Of a stretch of DNA of 25,775 nucleotides, positions 14,764 through 22,034 are shown piece by piece. Source of the stretch: Dongia_B sp035539075 (GTDB lineage: Bacteria > Pseudomonadota > Alphaproteobacteria > Dongiales > Dongiaceae). The position numbers were made by a program, and so were the translations under genes. The notes beneath the pieces are model-generated. The model ran no database searches and had not been told where the DNA came from. It was given only the letters and a program-made list of their open reading frames with translations. The stretch spans positions 1 to 25,775 of the forward strand of contig DATLJB010000004.1 of the NCBI GenBank assembly GCA_035539075.1. The letters are read 5' to 3'. How positions within the stretch are numbered: position 1 is the first letter of the stretch; each line of letters begins with the position of its first letter.

Positions 14764-16173
14764 TTATCTCAGTGCGATCAGTTCGGCATCGTCCGACAGG
14801 ATATAGACCGTCTGATTGGCCACCACCGGCGGCAGGTGGGTCGGCGCCGGCAATTCCATCTGCCCCAGGATCTTGCCCGTATAGGGCGAGATCGCGACGG
14901 CGTGGCCTTCCGACCCCGTCACCAGCAATCGGTCGCTGACCAGAACCGGGCCCGACCAGTAGATCGGCGACTTATGCGTTTCCGGATCTTCAAAACGCGG
15001 CAGGTTTTGCACCCACTTGATACGGCCATCCTGGCGCTGCAGGCAGATCACCTCGCTCTGACTGGTCAGCACATAGACGAAATCGCCCGCCACCCAGGGG
15101 CTCTGCGTGCCGCCGATACTGGCATCCCAGAGGCGGCCGCCGCGCTTGACGTTGATCGCCGTCATGACGCCGCCATTGCTGACGGCGATCAGCAGGTCGC
15201 GGTCGATGACCGGCCGGCCGCGAATATCGGTCAGCGTCGCCGTGGCATCGCCCCGGGTCTTGCCGGCCAGATTATCGCTCCACAGGCTGCGGCCGGCGAT
15301 GACGTCGAAAGCCAGCAGGTCGCCCGACGTATAGGCCGCCACCACGACATTGCCCTGAACCGCCGGGGTAGCGCCGCCGAGAAGGCCGGCGGCTTCTTCG
15401 ACACCGGCATTCGACCACAGGCGCCGCCCGTCATCGAGCGCATAGACAACGAGCTGGTTGTCGAGCGTCACCACGAAAACCCGGCCGTCGCTGACGGCCG
15501 GCGGCGAACGCAAGGCAGCGGGAGCAGGTGCCTCCCAGACTTTCTTGCCGCTCTTAGCGTCCAGTGCGAAGACCCGGGCGAAGGGCGTGGTGACGATCAC
15601 CTTGCCTTCGGCAACCGCGACGCCGCCGCCGAACAGGCTGTCATCCTCGTCGTCGGGCGTCAGATCGACCTGCCAGAGCCTGTTTCCATTGGTGGCATTG
15701 ATCGCACTGACGCGGCTGTCGGCATCCATCGCATAGGCGATGCCATCGGCGATGACCGGCTCCGCCAACAGCTTGTTGGAGGAATCGGCGGAAGAGCCGA
15801 TATCGGCCGACCACACTTCATGCAGCGCCTGATCCCCGGCGGCTTCCAGGTGATACATGGCATGGGTCTGGTTGCCACCCACCTGAGGCCAGTCGCTGTT
15901 CACATAAGGCTTCGGCAAACGCACCTGGACATCGGCCAGCGAACTGTCGGCATCGAGGGTGCGATCGAGGCTGAGCACCGAGACACGTTCGCCCGGCAAA
16001 GGCACCTTGGTCTTGTCGCAGGCGGCCAAGGCCAGAACGCCGGCGAGGCCGATCAGGGCGGCGCGCAGCGCCGTTGCCGGCCGTGATGCGGAACCGGACC
16101 ACGACGTCGGTTCCGCCAACCCCGCCTCACGCCGCTCGGCGCTGTTATCGTCCTGGTAATCCGGTCTTGTCAT
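14764..16173 (-). CDS. bamB: Outer-membrane assembly lipoprotein BamB (PQQ-like beta-propeller)
   Basis: Accessory lipoprotein of the BAM complex, which inserts beta-barrel proteins into the outer membrane; it is anchored on the periplasmic face. The 469 residues are longer than E. coli BamB (392). Seen: a hydrophobic signal segment (about 35-51), a lipobox LAAC with Cys52 as the lipidation site, then a beta-propeller made of PQQ-type blades, with repeats such as VSAINATNGNRLWQVDL, VFALDAKSGKKVWEAPAPA and LLAFDVIAGRSLWSDNLAGK. The 30 or so polar residues before the signal are unusual; a TTG at codon 19, after a GAGGCGGGG stretch, could be the true start. The gene lies between yfgM and der, as in many proteobacteria. 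Confidence 0.92.
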   Translation of the reverse strand: MTRPDYQDDNSAERREAGLAEPTSWSGSASRPATALRAALIGLAGVLALAACDKTKVPLPGERVSVLSLDRTLDADSSLADVQVRLPKPYVNSDWPQVGGNQTHAMYHLEAAGDQALHEVWSADIGSSADSSNKLLAEPVIADGIAYAMDADSRVSAINATNGNRLWQVDLTPDDEDDSLFGGGVAVAEGKVIVTTPFARVFALDAKSGKKVWEAPAPAALRSPPAVSDGRVFVVTLDNQLVVYALDDGRRLWSNAGVEEAAGLLGGATPAVQGNVVVAAYTSGDLLAFDVIAGRSLWSDNLAGKTRGDATATLTDIRGRPVIDRDLLIAVSNGGVMTAINVKRGGRLWDASIGGTQSPWVAGDFVYVLTSQSEVICLQRQDGRIKWVQNLPRFEDPETHKSPIYWSGPVLVSDRLLVTGSEGHAVAISPYTGKILGQMELPAPTHLPPVVANQTVYILSDDAELIALR

Positions 16174-16278
16174 GACGCTGCCCTAAACTGCTTGCCGCCC
16201 AGTATGCTGGTCTTTGTATGCTGATCTGCGGTCCGGCCATCTTCACGGCAGCCGGCCCTTGGTTTGCGAAGGATGATG
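16174..16278. other. yfgM-bamB spacer
   Basis: This 105-base spacer holds one short direct repeat: GTATGCTGGTCT (16202-16213) and GTATGCTGATCT (16216-16227), 11 of 12 matching, period 14. I see no clear terminator or promoter. Confidence 0.4.
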
Positions 16279-16920
16279 CTATTGCACGCGGTCCAGCAAT
16301 TGCTGCGCACGCAGGGCCGCATTCTGGTTGCCACCCACCGGGGCCGCGGCCAATTGCTGAAGCTGCGTGAAGGTTTCCTTGGCCTTGGCCTTGTCGCCGG
16401 CCGCGAGCTGCGCAAGCCCGGTAATCTCCAGCGCCGAGAGCCGATAGGCGTTGCCGGCGGCGGTGAAGGGCTGCACAACCTGCAGCGCATCGGCCGGTTT
16501 GTCCGCCTGCAGCTTCAATTGGCCGGCTTCCATTGCCGCCATGCCGCGCATGGCCGGATCGAGCTTGCCGTCCTGGGCGACGGCGCTTAACAAATCGGCG
16601 GCCTTGGCGGGATCCTTCTGCGCGGCGCTGGCGGCCAATTCCAGGCGCGCCAGCGCGCCGTAACCACCCGGCTGACCGGCGATCACATCAAGCTTGGCGG
16701 TATCCTTGGCGTCTTTCTGAACTGCCTGCACCGCCTCGACGAAAGCGACGCTGTCCTGTTCCTGCTTGCGCTGGCTGTATAATTGCCAGCCCCACCAGGC
16801 AGCGGCGGCAAGAACCAGCAGCAGGGCGCCGCCGATCACCAGATTGCCGTACTTCTTCCAAAACTGGCGCGCCTGATCGGCCCGCAATTCTTCATCGACT
16901 TCACTAAAAATATCAGCCAC
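16279..16920 (-). CDS. YfgM-like tetratricopeptide membrane protein
   Basis: Inner-membrane-anchored TPR protein of 213 residues. E. coli YfgM associates with the SecYEG/PpiD translocon and helps pass secreted proteins to periplasmic chaperones; the same role here is inferred from homology and gene order. Seen: a short cytoplasmic N-terminus, one transmembrane helix (about 24-46, VIGGALLLVLAAAAWWGW), then Ala-rich TPR-like helices to the C-terminus (for example GYGALARLELAASAAQKDP and LEITGLAQLAAGDKAKAKE). The GTG at 16920 is chosen because AAGAGG lies six bases upstream and the N-terminus then reads VADIFSEVDEELRADQARQF, typical for the family; an in-frame ATG at 17007 would add 29 unrelated residues. 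It is the first gene of yfgM-bamB-der. Confidence 0.88.
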   Translation of the reverse strand: MADIFSEVDEELRADQARQFWKKYGNLVIGGALLLVLAAAAWWGWQLYSQRKQEQDSVAFVEAVQAVQKDAKDTAKLDVIAGQPGGYGALARLELAASAAQKDPAKAADLLSAVAQDGKLDPAMRGMAAMEAGQLKLQADKPADALQVVQPFTAAGNAYRLSALEITGLAQLAAGDKAKAKETFTQLQQLAAAPVGGNQNAALRAQQLLDRVQ

Positions 16921-17063
16921 GCCAAACCTCTTGCGGCTGTTACCGGCAGCCGTTCCGTTCCCCGGGACGCTATGGGGCGGCGCGCCGTTGCGCCAAATCC
17001 CGTCCAAGGGCGAATTTGCGCGCTACCATAGCGACATAGCCGCTCATCGTCAAAGCGCGAGAG

Positions 17064-17147
17064 GAGTCAAAATCCTGACCGAATCGGACGGATTTTCAGC
17101 CTCTTGGCGGCAGGCGTCGCTGTCTGCCTTCCGCTTTTGGCGGAATC
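17064..17147. promoter_or_regulatory. Cluster of three GANTC sites and a near-DnaA box upstream of the lipoprotein gene
   Basis: GAGTC at 17064-17068, GAATC at 17081-17085 and GAATC at 17143-17147 are CcrM methylation motifs within 84 bases of the divergent yfgM/lipoprotein spacer. TTATCCACC (17173-17181), one mismatch from the DnaA box, follows. In Alphaproteobacteria, GcrA acts at methylated GANTC promoters, and gcrA lies about 1.1 kb downstream. Regulation is inferred. Confidence 0.35.
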
Positions 17148-17216
17148 TCGCCCGCAGTGGAACGATTATTGCTTATCCACCAGGCAAGACGTCCAAGACC
17201 GGAGCGAGGACAGATC

Positions 17217-17594
17217 ATGAGTCTTTTGAAACAATGGCAGACAGGCGGCACGACCGCCCTGTTCCTTGCCCCCTTGGCTGCCCTGCTCTTATTGGGCCTG
17301 GGCGGCTGCGAAATCACTACGGCCGGCGCGGTTTACGGTCTGGTCGAGGGCTCCAGCCTCAACCAGACGGGCAAGACCGCCTCCGATCACCTGGTTTCTT
17401 CCATTACCGGCGAGGATTGCAACATCCTGCGCTATCAGAAAACCGGCAGATATTGCCTAAGCTCGGCCGAACTGGCGCAAATGGACGCGGCGGAAAAACG
17501 CGATAGTGCCGGCTATTGCTACCGCCACCTCGCCCAGGTGGTCTGCTATAGCGAACCTGATACCAACGCCAGTCCGGAAACCCGCGTCCACTGA
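17217..17594 (+). CDS. Uncharacterised four-cysteine lipoprotein
   Basis: Predicted lipoprotein of 125 residues with no function I can assign. Seen: an N-terminal signal peptide (about 1-33) with the hydrophobic core ALFLAPLAALLLLGLGG, and a lipobox LGGC placing the lipidated Cys near residue 34. The mature part has four further cysteines in the contexts GEDCNIL, GRYCLSS, AGYCYRH and VVCYSEPD, suggesting two periplasmic disulfides. I believe similar Cys-rich lipoproteins occur in other Alphaproteobacteria, but this is from memory. The start at 17217 is chosen for the GAGGA ribosome site six bases upstream; an in-frame ATG at 17157 would spoil the signal peptide. It is divergent from yfgM and followed after 216 bases by the DUF2794 gene. 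Confidence 0.8.
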   Translation: MSLLKQWQTGGTTALFLAPLAALLLLGLGGCEITTAGAVYGLVEGSSLNQTGKTASDHLVSSITGEDCNILRYQKTGRYCLSSAELAQMDAAEKRDSAGYCYRHLAQVVCYSEPDTNASPETRVH

Positions 17595-17810
17595 TCATGC
17601 GGATGGCGCGGTGAGCCCCTTATTCGCCGCCACTCACAGTGTCTTGAAAGCTTGATCAACTGGACGTCCGGCGCAATTTGCGGAACACTTGTAGCGTTAA
17701 GGAAGTAGGATCGAGTCGGTCGTCGCACCAGGCCAATGACCCACTGCCGGATCAGGTCAGGACATTCCCGACCGCGATCCCGGCGCGATCTGCCCGTTCA
17801 TCGGAGGCTG

Positions 17811-18146
17811 ATGTCCCAACTGGTCCTTCTGGCAGATTATCAACGCAAAGGCCGGCGCGTTTTCTTCAACCGTACCGACCTCAATTTGCTGTTGGCGATC
17901 TATAGTCGGCAGGTCGGCCGGGGATTATGGCGGGATTATGCGATCGATCACCGCAGCAATATGGCGATCTTCTCGATCTATCGCCGCAGCCAGGAACAGC
18001 CCCTTTTTGCGATTAATAAAGTCATCCTGAAGGGCGGCAAGGATGCGAATTATATCCTATTGTCGCGCAACCGGCAGCTTGCCTCTAGCCGCCAGCTCGC
18101 TGATGTGATTGAAACGCTCAGCCGTCAACTGGCGGTCGTTGAATAG
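17811..18146 (+). CDS. DUF2794 domain-containing protein
   Basis: Protein of 111 residues matching DUF2794, a small family found mainly in Alphaproteobacteria with no known function. Seen: the N-terminal VLLADYQRKGRRVFFNRTDL, the core LLLAIYSRQVGRGLWRDYAI, then FSIYRRSQEQPLFAINKVIL, and a C-terminal helix QLADVIETLSRQLAVVE. There is no signal peptide or membrane segment, so it is probably cytoplasmic. The ATG at 17811 matches the family start and has GGAGG upstream, although only three bases away; an in-frame ATG at 17736 would add a basic, unrelated stretch. It lies just upstream of gcrA on the same strand, with 161 bases between them. Confidence 0.88.
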   Translation: MSQLVLLADYQRKGRRVFFNRTDLNLLLAIYSRQVGRGLWRDYAIDHRSNMAIFSIYRRSQEQPLFAINKVILKGGKDANYILLSRNRQLASSRQLADVIETLSRQLAVVE

Positions 18147-18199
18147 CCATTCACCCCTATCCCTAGACTTTGCATCAAAATCTTGAGGATTGTGCCTAG

Positions 18200-18214
18200 C
18201 TATCCACAAGATTC
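18200..18214. promoter_or_regulatory. Near-consensus DnaA box and GANTC site upstream of gcrA
   Basis: CTATCCACA (18200-18208) differs from the DnaA box TTATCCACA at the first base only. GATTC (18210-18214) follows one base later. In Caulobacter, DnaA activates gcrA, so the position is suggestive. Neither site alone is statistically strong. Confidence 0.35.
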
Positions 18215-18239
18215 TGCATAGCAGCTCTTGCCTCTCAGC

Positions 18240-18274
18240 ATGTTGTGGAGTGAAATGGTCTTCACACACAACAT
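18240..18274. promoter_or_regulatory. Long imperfect dyad in the gcrA leader
   Basis: ATGTTGTG (18240-18247) pairs with CACAACAT (18267-18274), and GTGAA (18250-18254) pairs with TTCAC (18261-18265) inside it, leaving a six-base loop and a small asymmetric bulge. It ends 21 bases before the gcrA ribosome site. It could be an operator or an mRNA hairpin that tunes gcrA expression. Confidence 0.55.
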
Positions 18275-18307
18275 CTCGGGCCACCCGCGACATTCAGGAG
18301 GCACCCT

Positions 18308-18859
18308 ATGGAATGGACGGAACAGCGGATCGAAACCCTGCGGAAACTCTGGGGACAGGGTCAGACCGCCAGTCAAATCGCTGCAATTCTTGGTGGGATT
18401 ACCCGCAATGCGGTCATCGGCAAGGCGCATCGCCTCGGCCTGACTGGCCGCCCCTCGCCGATCAAGCGTGAGGCCGGCAGCGCCAGCGCACCGGCGCGAC
18501 GCAAGGCAAGCAGCGCCCGTACCGAGCGGCCGGTCCGGCCGGCGGTGATGGCGTCCAGCACCCAGCCGGCCAGCCCTTCGCTGCATCAAGGGGTGCTGAA
18601 TGCGCCCACCCAGCCGTCGCCAGCCCATCAGGCGCGCCCGGCGGCACAGTCATCAGAGCCTGCGGCACCCTCCCGGCCGGCGGTCGCCAGCAATCCGCAG
18701 CCGAGCCGGGCCCATGGCGGCAGCAAGAGCTGCTCCTGGCCGGTAGGCGACCCCAAACAGCCGGGGTTCCACTTCTGCGGCGAGCCGGCCGAGCCCGGCC
18801 GGCCCTATTGCCCCAATCATTGCCACATGGCCTATCATCGGAAGTCGGAGGCGGCCTAA
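18308..18859 (+). CDS. gcrA: Cell-cycle regulator GcrA
   Basis: Global cell-cycle regulator of Alphaproteobacteria; in Caulobacter it binds sigma70-RNA polymerase and activates promoters carrying CcrM-methylated GANTC sites. The 183 residues fit the family. Seen: the N-terminal HTH-like domain (1-45) with MEWTEQRIETLRKLWGQGQT, then ASQIAAILGGITRNAVIGKA and HRLGL; a long linker rich in Ala, Pro and Ser (about 50-137); and a C-terminal Cys/His-rich motif with C142, C157, C168 and C172 (SCSWPVGDP, FHFCGEP, YCPNHCHMAYH), which looks metal-binding. The ribosome site AGGAGG lies six bases before the ATG. A terminator follows at 18934. Confidence 0.95.
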   Translation: MEWTEQRIETLRKLWGQGQTASQIAAILGGITRNAVIGKAHRLGLTGRPSPIKREAGSASAPARRKASSARTERPVRPAVMASSTQPASPSLHQGVLNAPTQPSPAHQARPAAQSSEPAAPSRPAVASNPQPSRAHGGSKSCSWPVGDPKQPGFHFCGEPAEPGRPYCPNHCHMAYHRKSEAA

Positions 18860-19169
18860 CCGCCAGATTGCGCATCCGTCGCTTGCGACGGCACCAGCAG
18901 GTGCAGCCGAGGCCATGATGCGCGGGGGAAGACCGGCCGGCGATCGCAAGATCGCCGGCCGTTTCATTTTGCTGTCGGGGTGGTGGCATTGCGGAAGCTG
19001 CCGGCACCAAGCCCCGCCATCTATGCAGCCCTCGTCAGCGGCGATGCGCGTTGACGCAGGCCGGCGGAAGGTGCATGAGCAGACCGGCTCGCCGACATTC
19101 CGCCTCTTCGGGCATGACCCTGATGTTGACCATCGATCACCCTGTCTATCAACCGCCCGCGCTGCGTAA
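18860..19169. other. gcrA-MFS spacer, no gene seen
   Basis: The 310-base gap contains the gcrA terminator at 18934-18961. The rest shows no convincing coding sequence, RNA gene or promoter. A TAA in the MFS frame ends exactly at 19169, so that gene cannot start earlier. Confidence 0.6.
18934..18970 (+). terminator. Intrinsic terminator of gcrA
   Basis: CGGCCGGCGATC (18934-18945) pairs perfectly with GATCGCCGGCCG (18950-18961) around a GCAA tetraloop, followed by TTTCATTTT. It lies 74 bases after the gcrA stop. Confidence 0.8.
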
Positions 19170-20333
19170 ATGACGCGCATCCTGACCACCGTCTTCTTCA
19201 CCTTCATCTGCTACATGACGGTCGGCATCCCATTGGCGGTCCTGCCGGTCTATGTGCATGACGATCTCGGCTTCGGCACGGTGCTGGCCGGTCTTGTCAT
19301 CAGCGCGCAATATGCGGCGACCCTGCTGACGCGCCCCAAGGCCGGATATATGTGCGACCATGTCGGCCCCAAACAGGCGGTGTTCTATGGGCTGATCGCC
19401 TGTGGCGGCAGCGGCATCCTGATGATGATCGCCGCTTTGCTGCAGGGACAGCCCGAGCTCAGCTATGGCGTTCTCCTCGCCGGGCGGCTGACGCTGGGAT
19501 TCGGCGAAAGCCTGGTCGGTACCGGCGCGATCACCTGGGGCATCGGCCAGATGGGCCCCCGTCATACCGCCCGCATCATTTCCTGGAACGGCATCGCCAC
19601 CTATGGCGCGCTGGCGATCGGCGCGCCGCTCGGCGTCAAGCTGGTCGAATACTGGGGCTTCGCCGCGATCGGCGCCAGCATCCTGGTTCTCGCACTTTGC
19701 GGCATCCTGCTCAGCCGCTTCAAGGCCGCGACGCCAATCATGGGCGGCGAAAAGCTCGAATTCATCCAGGTCTTCGGTCGCGTGTTTCCGCATGGCATGA
19801 GCCTGGCGCTCGGCGCCAGCGGCTTCGGCACCATCGCCACCTTCATCACGCTCTTCTATGCCAGCCGCCATTGGACGGATGCCGCCTGGTGCCTGACGAT
19901 CTTCGGCGCCAGTTTCATCGGTGCCCGGCTGGTCTTCGCCGGCACCATCAATCGCTATGGCGGGCATCGCGTCGCCATCGTCTCCTTCACGGTGGAGATC
20001 GCCGGCCTGATCCTGCTCTGGCTGGCGGCGACGCCGGGCATGGCCCAGTTCGGCGCCGCCCTGACCGGCCTCGGCTTCTCGCTGGTCTTTCCGGCCTTGG
20101 CGGTGGAAGCCGTCAGCTTGGTGCCGGCGCCCAATCGCGGCGCGGCGCTGGGCGCCTATTCGGTCTTTGCCGATCTCTCGCTCGGCGCGACCGGCCCGAT
20201 CGCCGGCTTCATCATCGGCAGTTTCGGCTATGCGGCGATCTATTTCAGCGCCGCGATCGGCGTTGCCATCGCGCTCGGCCTCGCCATCCTCCTGCATCGG
20301 CGCAATCAGCCCACAGGCGCCGCGACGCCTTGA
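19170..20333 (+). CDS. MFS transporter, YhhS/YfcJ-like
   Basis: Major-facilitator permease of 387 residues with about 12 transmembrane helices, probably a proton-driven exporter in the inner membrane; the substrate is unknown. Seen: the N-terminal FTFICYMTVGIPLAVLPVYV, then LAGLVISAQYAATLLTRPKA followed by GYMCDHVGPKQAV, which is the MFS loop 2-3 motif in the form typical of the YhhS/YfcJ group. The second half begins near VFPHGMSLALGASGFGTIAT. The ATG at 19170 is forced by an in-frame TAA directly before it, and no clear ribosome site is seen. The gene stands alone on the plus strand and is convergent with the AllA-like gene. Confidence 0.9.
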   Translation: MTRILTTVFFTFICYMTVGIPLAVLPVYVHDDLGFGTVLAGLVISAQYAATLLTRPKAGYMCDHVGPKQAVFYGLIACGGSGILMMIAALLQGQPELSYGVLLAGRLTLGFGESLVGTGAITWGIGQMGPRHTARIISWNGIATYGALAIGAPLGVKLVEYWGFAAIGASILVLALCGILLSRFKAATPIMGGEKLEFIQVFGRVFPHGMSLALGASGFGTIATFITLFYASRHWTDAAWCLTIFGASFIGARLVFAGTINRYGGHRVAIVSFTVEIAGLILLWLAATPGMAQFGAALTGLGFSLVFPALAVEAVSLVPAPNRGAALGAYSVFADLSLGATGPIAGFIIGSFGYAAIYFSAAIGVAIALGLAILLHRRNQPTGAATP

Positions 20334-20357
20334 GCGGCAGGTTTCAGTGCCAGCCGA

Positions 20358-21053
20358 TCACAGGCGCTCGCGCATCTCCTCCTTGCGCAAGGGCGAAGCG
20401 AGGTAGCAGCCGAACTCCTTGGGGAAATTCGCACCGACGCGGGCATGGACCTTGCCCTGGCGGCCGAAGAAGGTCATCTCGTCATTGATCGGGCACAAAG
20501 CCTCGTGCCAGATATTGGCGTGAATATAGAGTCCCTTGCCGCCATCGAACCAGAAGGTGGTGAAGCTTTCCGGCGTGATGTCATCGCCCGGCAGCGCCAG
20601 GGTGACGACGAAAGGACCGGGTTCCGTCGGGAAGAACATCTGGCCGCCATCGGGATGATAATTGGCGCGCCACATCAGCAATTCGTTGCGCGGTCCGCTG
20701 GCCCGCTCGTAATTCACCTTTGACGGCAACTGGCTCCAGCCCAGCACATAATTGTCATCCACAGCGTCATTGCGTGCCCGCAAGGCGTCACCCTGCCAGC
20801 GAAAGGCGAAAGGTCCCTCGGTGGTGCCGCCCTGGTCGCCGGTACCGGCCTCGACCTGCCGCCAGCCTTGCGACGGCCAGCGCGTGATGTCGATCTTGCG
20901 TGCGTCAGGATGATCGATGATCTCGCCATAGCCTTTCAAATTCTCCGGCGTGCCGCGCACCAGCGGCAGGCGATAGACCGGCAGGTCCGGCATGGTCTCG
21001 GCATCCGGCCGCAGATTGGGGCCGGATGCGGCAACTTCGATGGTTCCGTGCAT
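20358..21053 (-). CDS. Ureidoglycolate lyase (AllA)-family protein
   Basis: Cupin-like enzyme related to ureidoglycolate lyase, which releases glyoxylate and urea from ureidoglycolate in purine catabolism. The 231 residues are longer than E. coli AllA (160). Seen: an N-terminal YRLPLVRGTPENLKGYGEII resembling the AllA start, a polar insert (about 55-95), ELLMWRANYHPDGGQMFFPT (the segment where AllA has the His of the barrel), PFVVTLALPGDDITPESF, and GKGLYIHANIWHEALCPIND, which matches the conserved N-x-W-H motif. No other allantoin-pathway genes are nearby, so the true substrate may differ. It is divergent from a LysR gene, its probable regulator. A second possible start is the Met at residue 21. 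Confidence 0.72.
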   Translation of the reverse strand: MHGTIEVAASGPNLRPDAETMPDLPVYRLPLVRGTPENLKGYGEIIDHPDARKIDITRWPSQGWRQVEAGTGDQGGTTEGPFAFRWQGDALRARNDAVDDNYVLGWSQLPSKVNYERASGPRNELLMWRANYHPDGGQMFFPTEPGPFVVTLALPGDDITPESFTTFWFDGGKGLYIHANIWHEALCPINDEMTFFGRQGKVHARVGANFPKEFGCYLASPLRKEEMRERL

Positions 21054-21123
21054 GGCGATATCCCCGCAAAAAATCGATGCTCCACTCTCGACTCAAAATA
21101 ACCATCAGTAAAATTAAAAAGAT

Positions 21124-21152
21124 CAGACAAAAATCATAAGAAAATTTATAGT
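21124..21152 (+). promoter_or_regulatory. Promoter in the AT-rich AllA/LysR divergent region
   Basis: CAGACA (21124-21129) and TATAGT (21147-21152) are 17 bases apart in an AT-rich strip that contrasts with the GC-rich genes around it. The predicted start point falls at about 21159, the first base of the LysR ATG, so a leaderless mRNA is possible. ATAA (21136-21139) and TTAT (21146-21149), six bases apart, form a small dyad overlapping the -10. Confidence 0.4.
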
Positions 21153-21158
21153 GCACGG

Positions 21159-22022
21159 ATGCGTTATGCCCAGCTCCGTGCCTTCGATGCCGTCGCCCGC
21201 GCCCGCAGCTTTTCCCGCGCGGCGCAGATGCTGGGGCTGACCCAGCCGGCGATTTCGGTCCAGGTGACGTCGCTGGAGCGGGCCTATCGGACCGATCTCA
21301 TCATCCGCAGCGGCGCGCAACTCGGCCTGACGCCGGAAGGCGAGGCGCTCTTTGCCCTCACCCGCCAGATGTTCTCCACCGAAGCCGAGATCGAGGACCT
21401 GCTGGAATCGACTGAGGCCCTGCGGCGCGGCCATCTGCGGCTCGGTGCCGACGGGCCTCATTTGGCGCTCGATCTCGTCGCGTTGTTCCGCCAGCGTTAT
21501 CCGCTGATTACCATGGAACTGGTGCTGGGCAATGCCACGCAGACCTTGAATGCCGTGCTGCAATCCTCGGTCGATATCGCCATCGTCGCCAATCCGCCGG
21601 CCGACCTCCGCCTCGCGCGTCAAGCCCTCATCACCCAGGACATGATGGTACTGGTTCCGCGCGGTCACGCCTTCCAACCGCGCAAGCAGATCAGCCTCAA
21701 GGATCTCACCGATCAACCGTTGATCTTCCGCGAGCACGGTTCCAATACCCAGCGCCTGCTGGAGGCAGCCCTGAAGAAAGCCGGCCTCAATCTGCCGCCG
21801 GTGCTCACCGTCGGCAGCCGCGAAGCGATGATTGAGGCCGTCTCCCGAGGGATCGGCATCGGCTTCATCTTCAACCGCGAGCAGAATGAGGACCCGCGCA
21901 GCCGGGCCGTTCCGCTGCGCGAACTGCGCGGCTCCAGCCGCATCATGCTGATCCACCTGAAGCCGCGCCGCCGCCGCCGCGCCGTGCAGGCGCTGCTCGA
22001 GGTGGCCAAGAGCTTTACCTGA
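21159..22022 (+). CDS. LysR-family transcriptional regulator
   Basis: DNA-binding regulator of 287 residues. The N-terminal HTH (about 1-60) reads MRYAQLRAFDAVARARSFSR then AAQMLGLTQPAISVQVTSLE. The effector domain (about 85-287) begins at GHLRLGADGPHLALDLVALF. The YAQLRAF opening and overall pattern recall the LysR group linked to aminoethylphosphonate catabolism, but this is a resemblance only. It is divergent from the AllA-like gene across 105 AT-rich bases, so control of that gene is likely. There is no ribosome site before the ATG. It ends 12 bases from the convergent MFS gene, and the C-terminus is notably Arg-rich (PRRRRRAVQ). Confidence 0.9.
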   Translation: MRYAQLRAFDAVARARSFSRAAQMLGLTQPAISVQVTSLERAYRTDLIIRSGAQLGLTPEGEALFALTRQMFSTEAEIEDLLESTEALRRGHLRLGADGPHLALDLVALFRQRYPLITMELVLGNATQTLNAVLQSSVDIAIVANPPADLRLARQALITQDMMVLVPRGHAFQPRKQISLKDLTDQPLIFREHGSNTQRLLEAALKKAGLNLPPVLTVGSREAMIEAVSRGIGIGFIFNREQNEDPRSRAVPLRELRGSSRIMLIHLKPRRRRRAVQALLEVAKSFT

Positions 22023-22034
22023 CAGCGCGGCTGC

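Noticed and set aside
13349..14806. 485-codon open frame on the plus strand
   Set aside because: Antisense to der, whose GTPase motifs are clear.
14836..16086. 416-codon open frame on the plus strand
   Set aside because: Antisense to bamB; Gln/His/Asp-rich shadow without motifs.
18915..19169. 84-codon open frame ending directly before the MFS start
   Set aside because: It runs through the gcrA terminator hairpin, has no ribosome site and no recognisable sequence.
19149..20297. 382-codon open frame on the minus strand
   Set aside because: Antisense to the MFS gene; extremely Asp/Glu/Arg-rich, typical of a shadow of a membrane protein.
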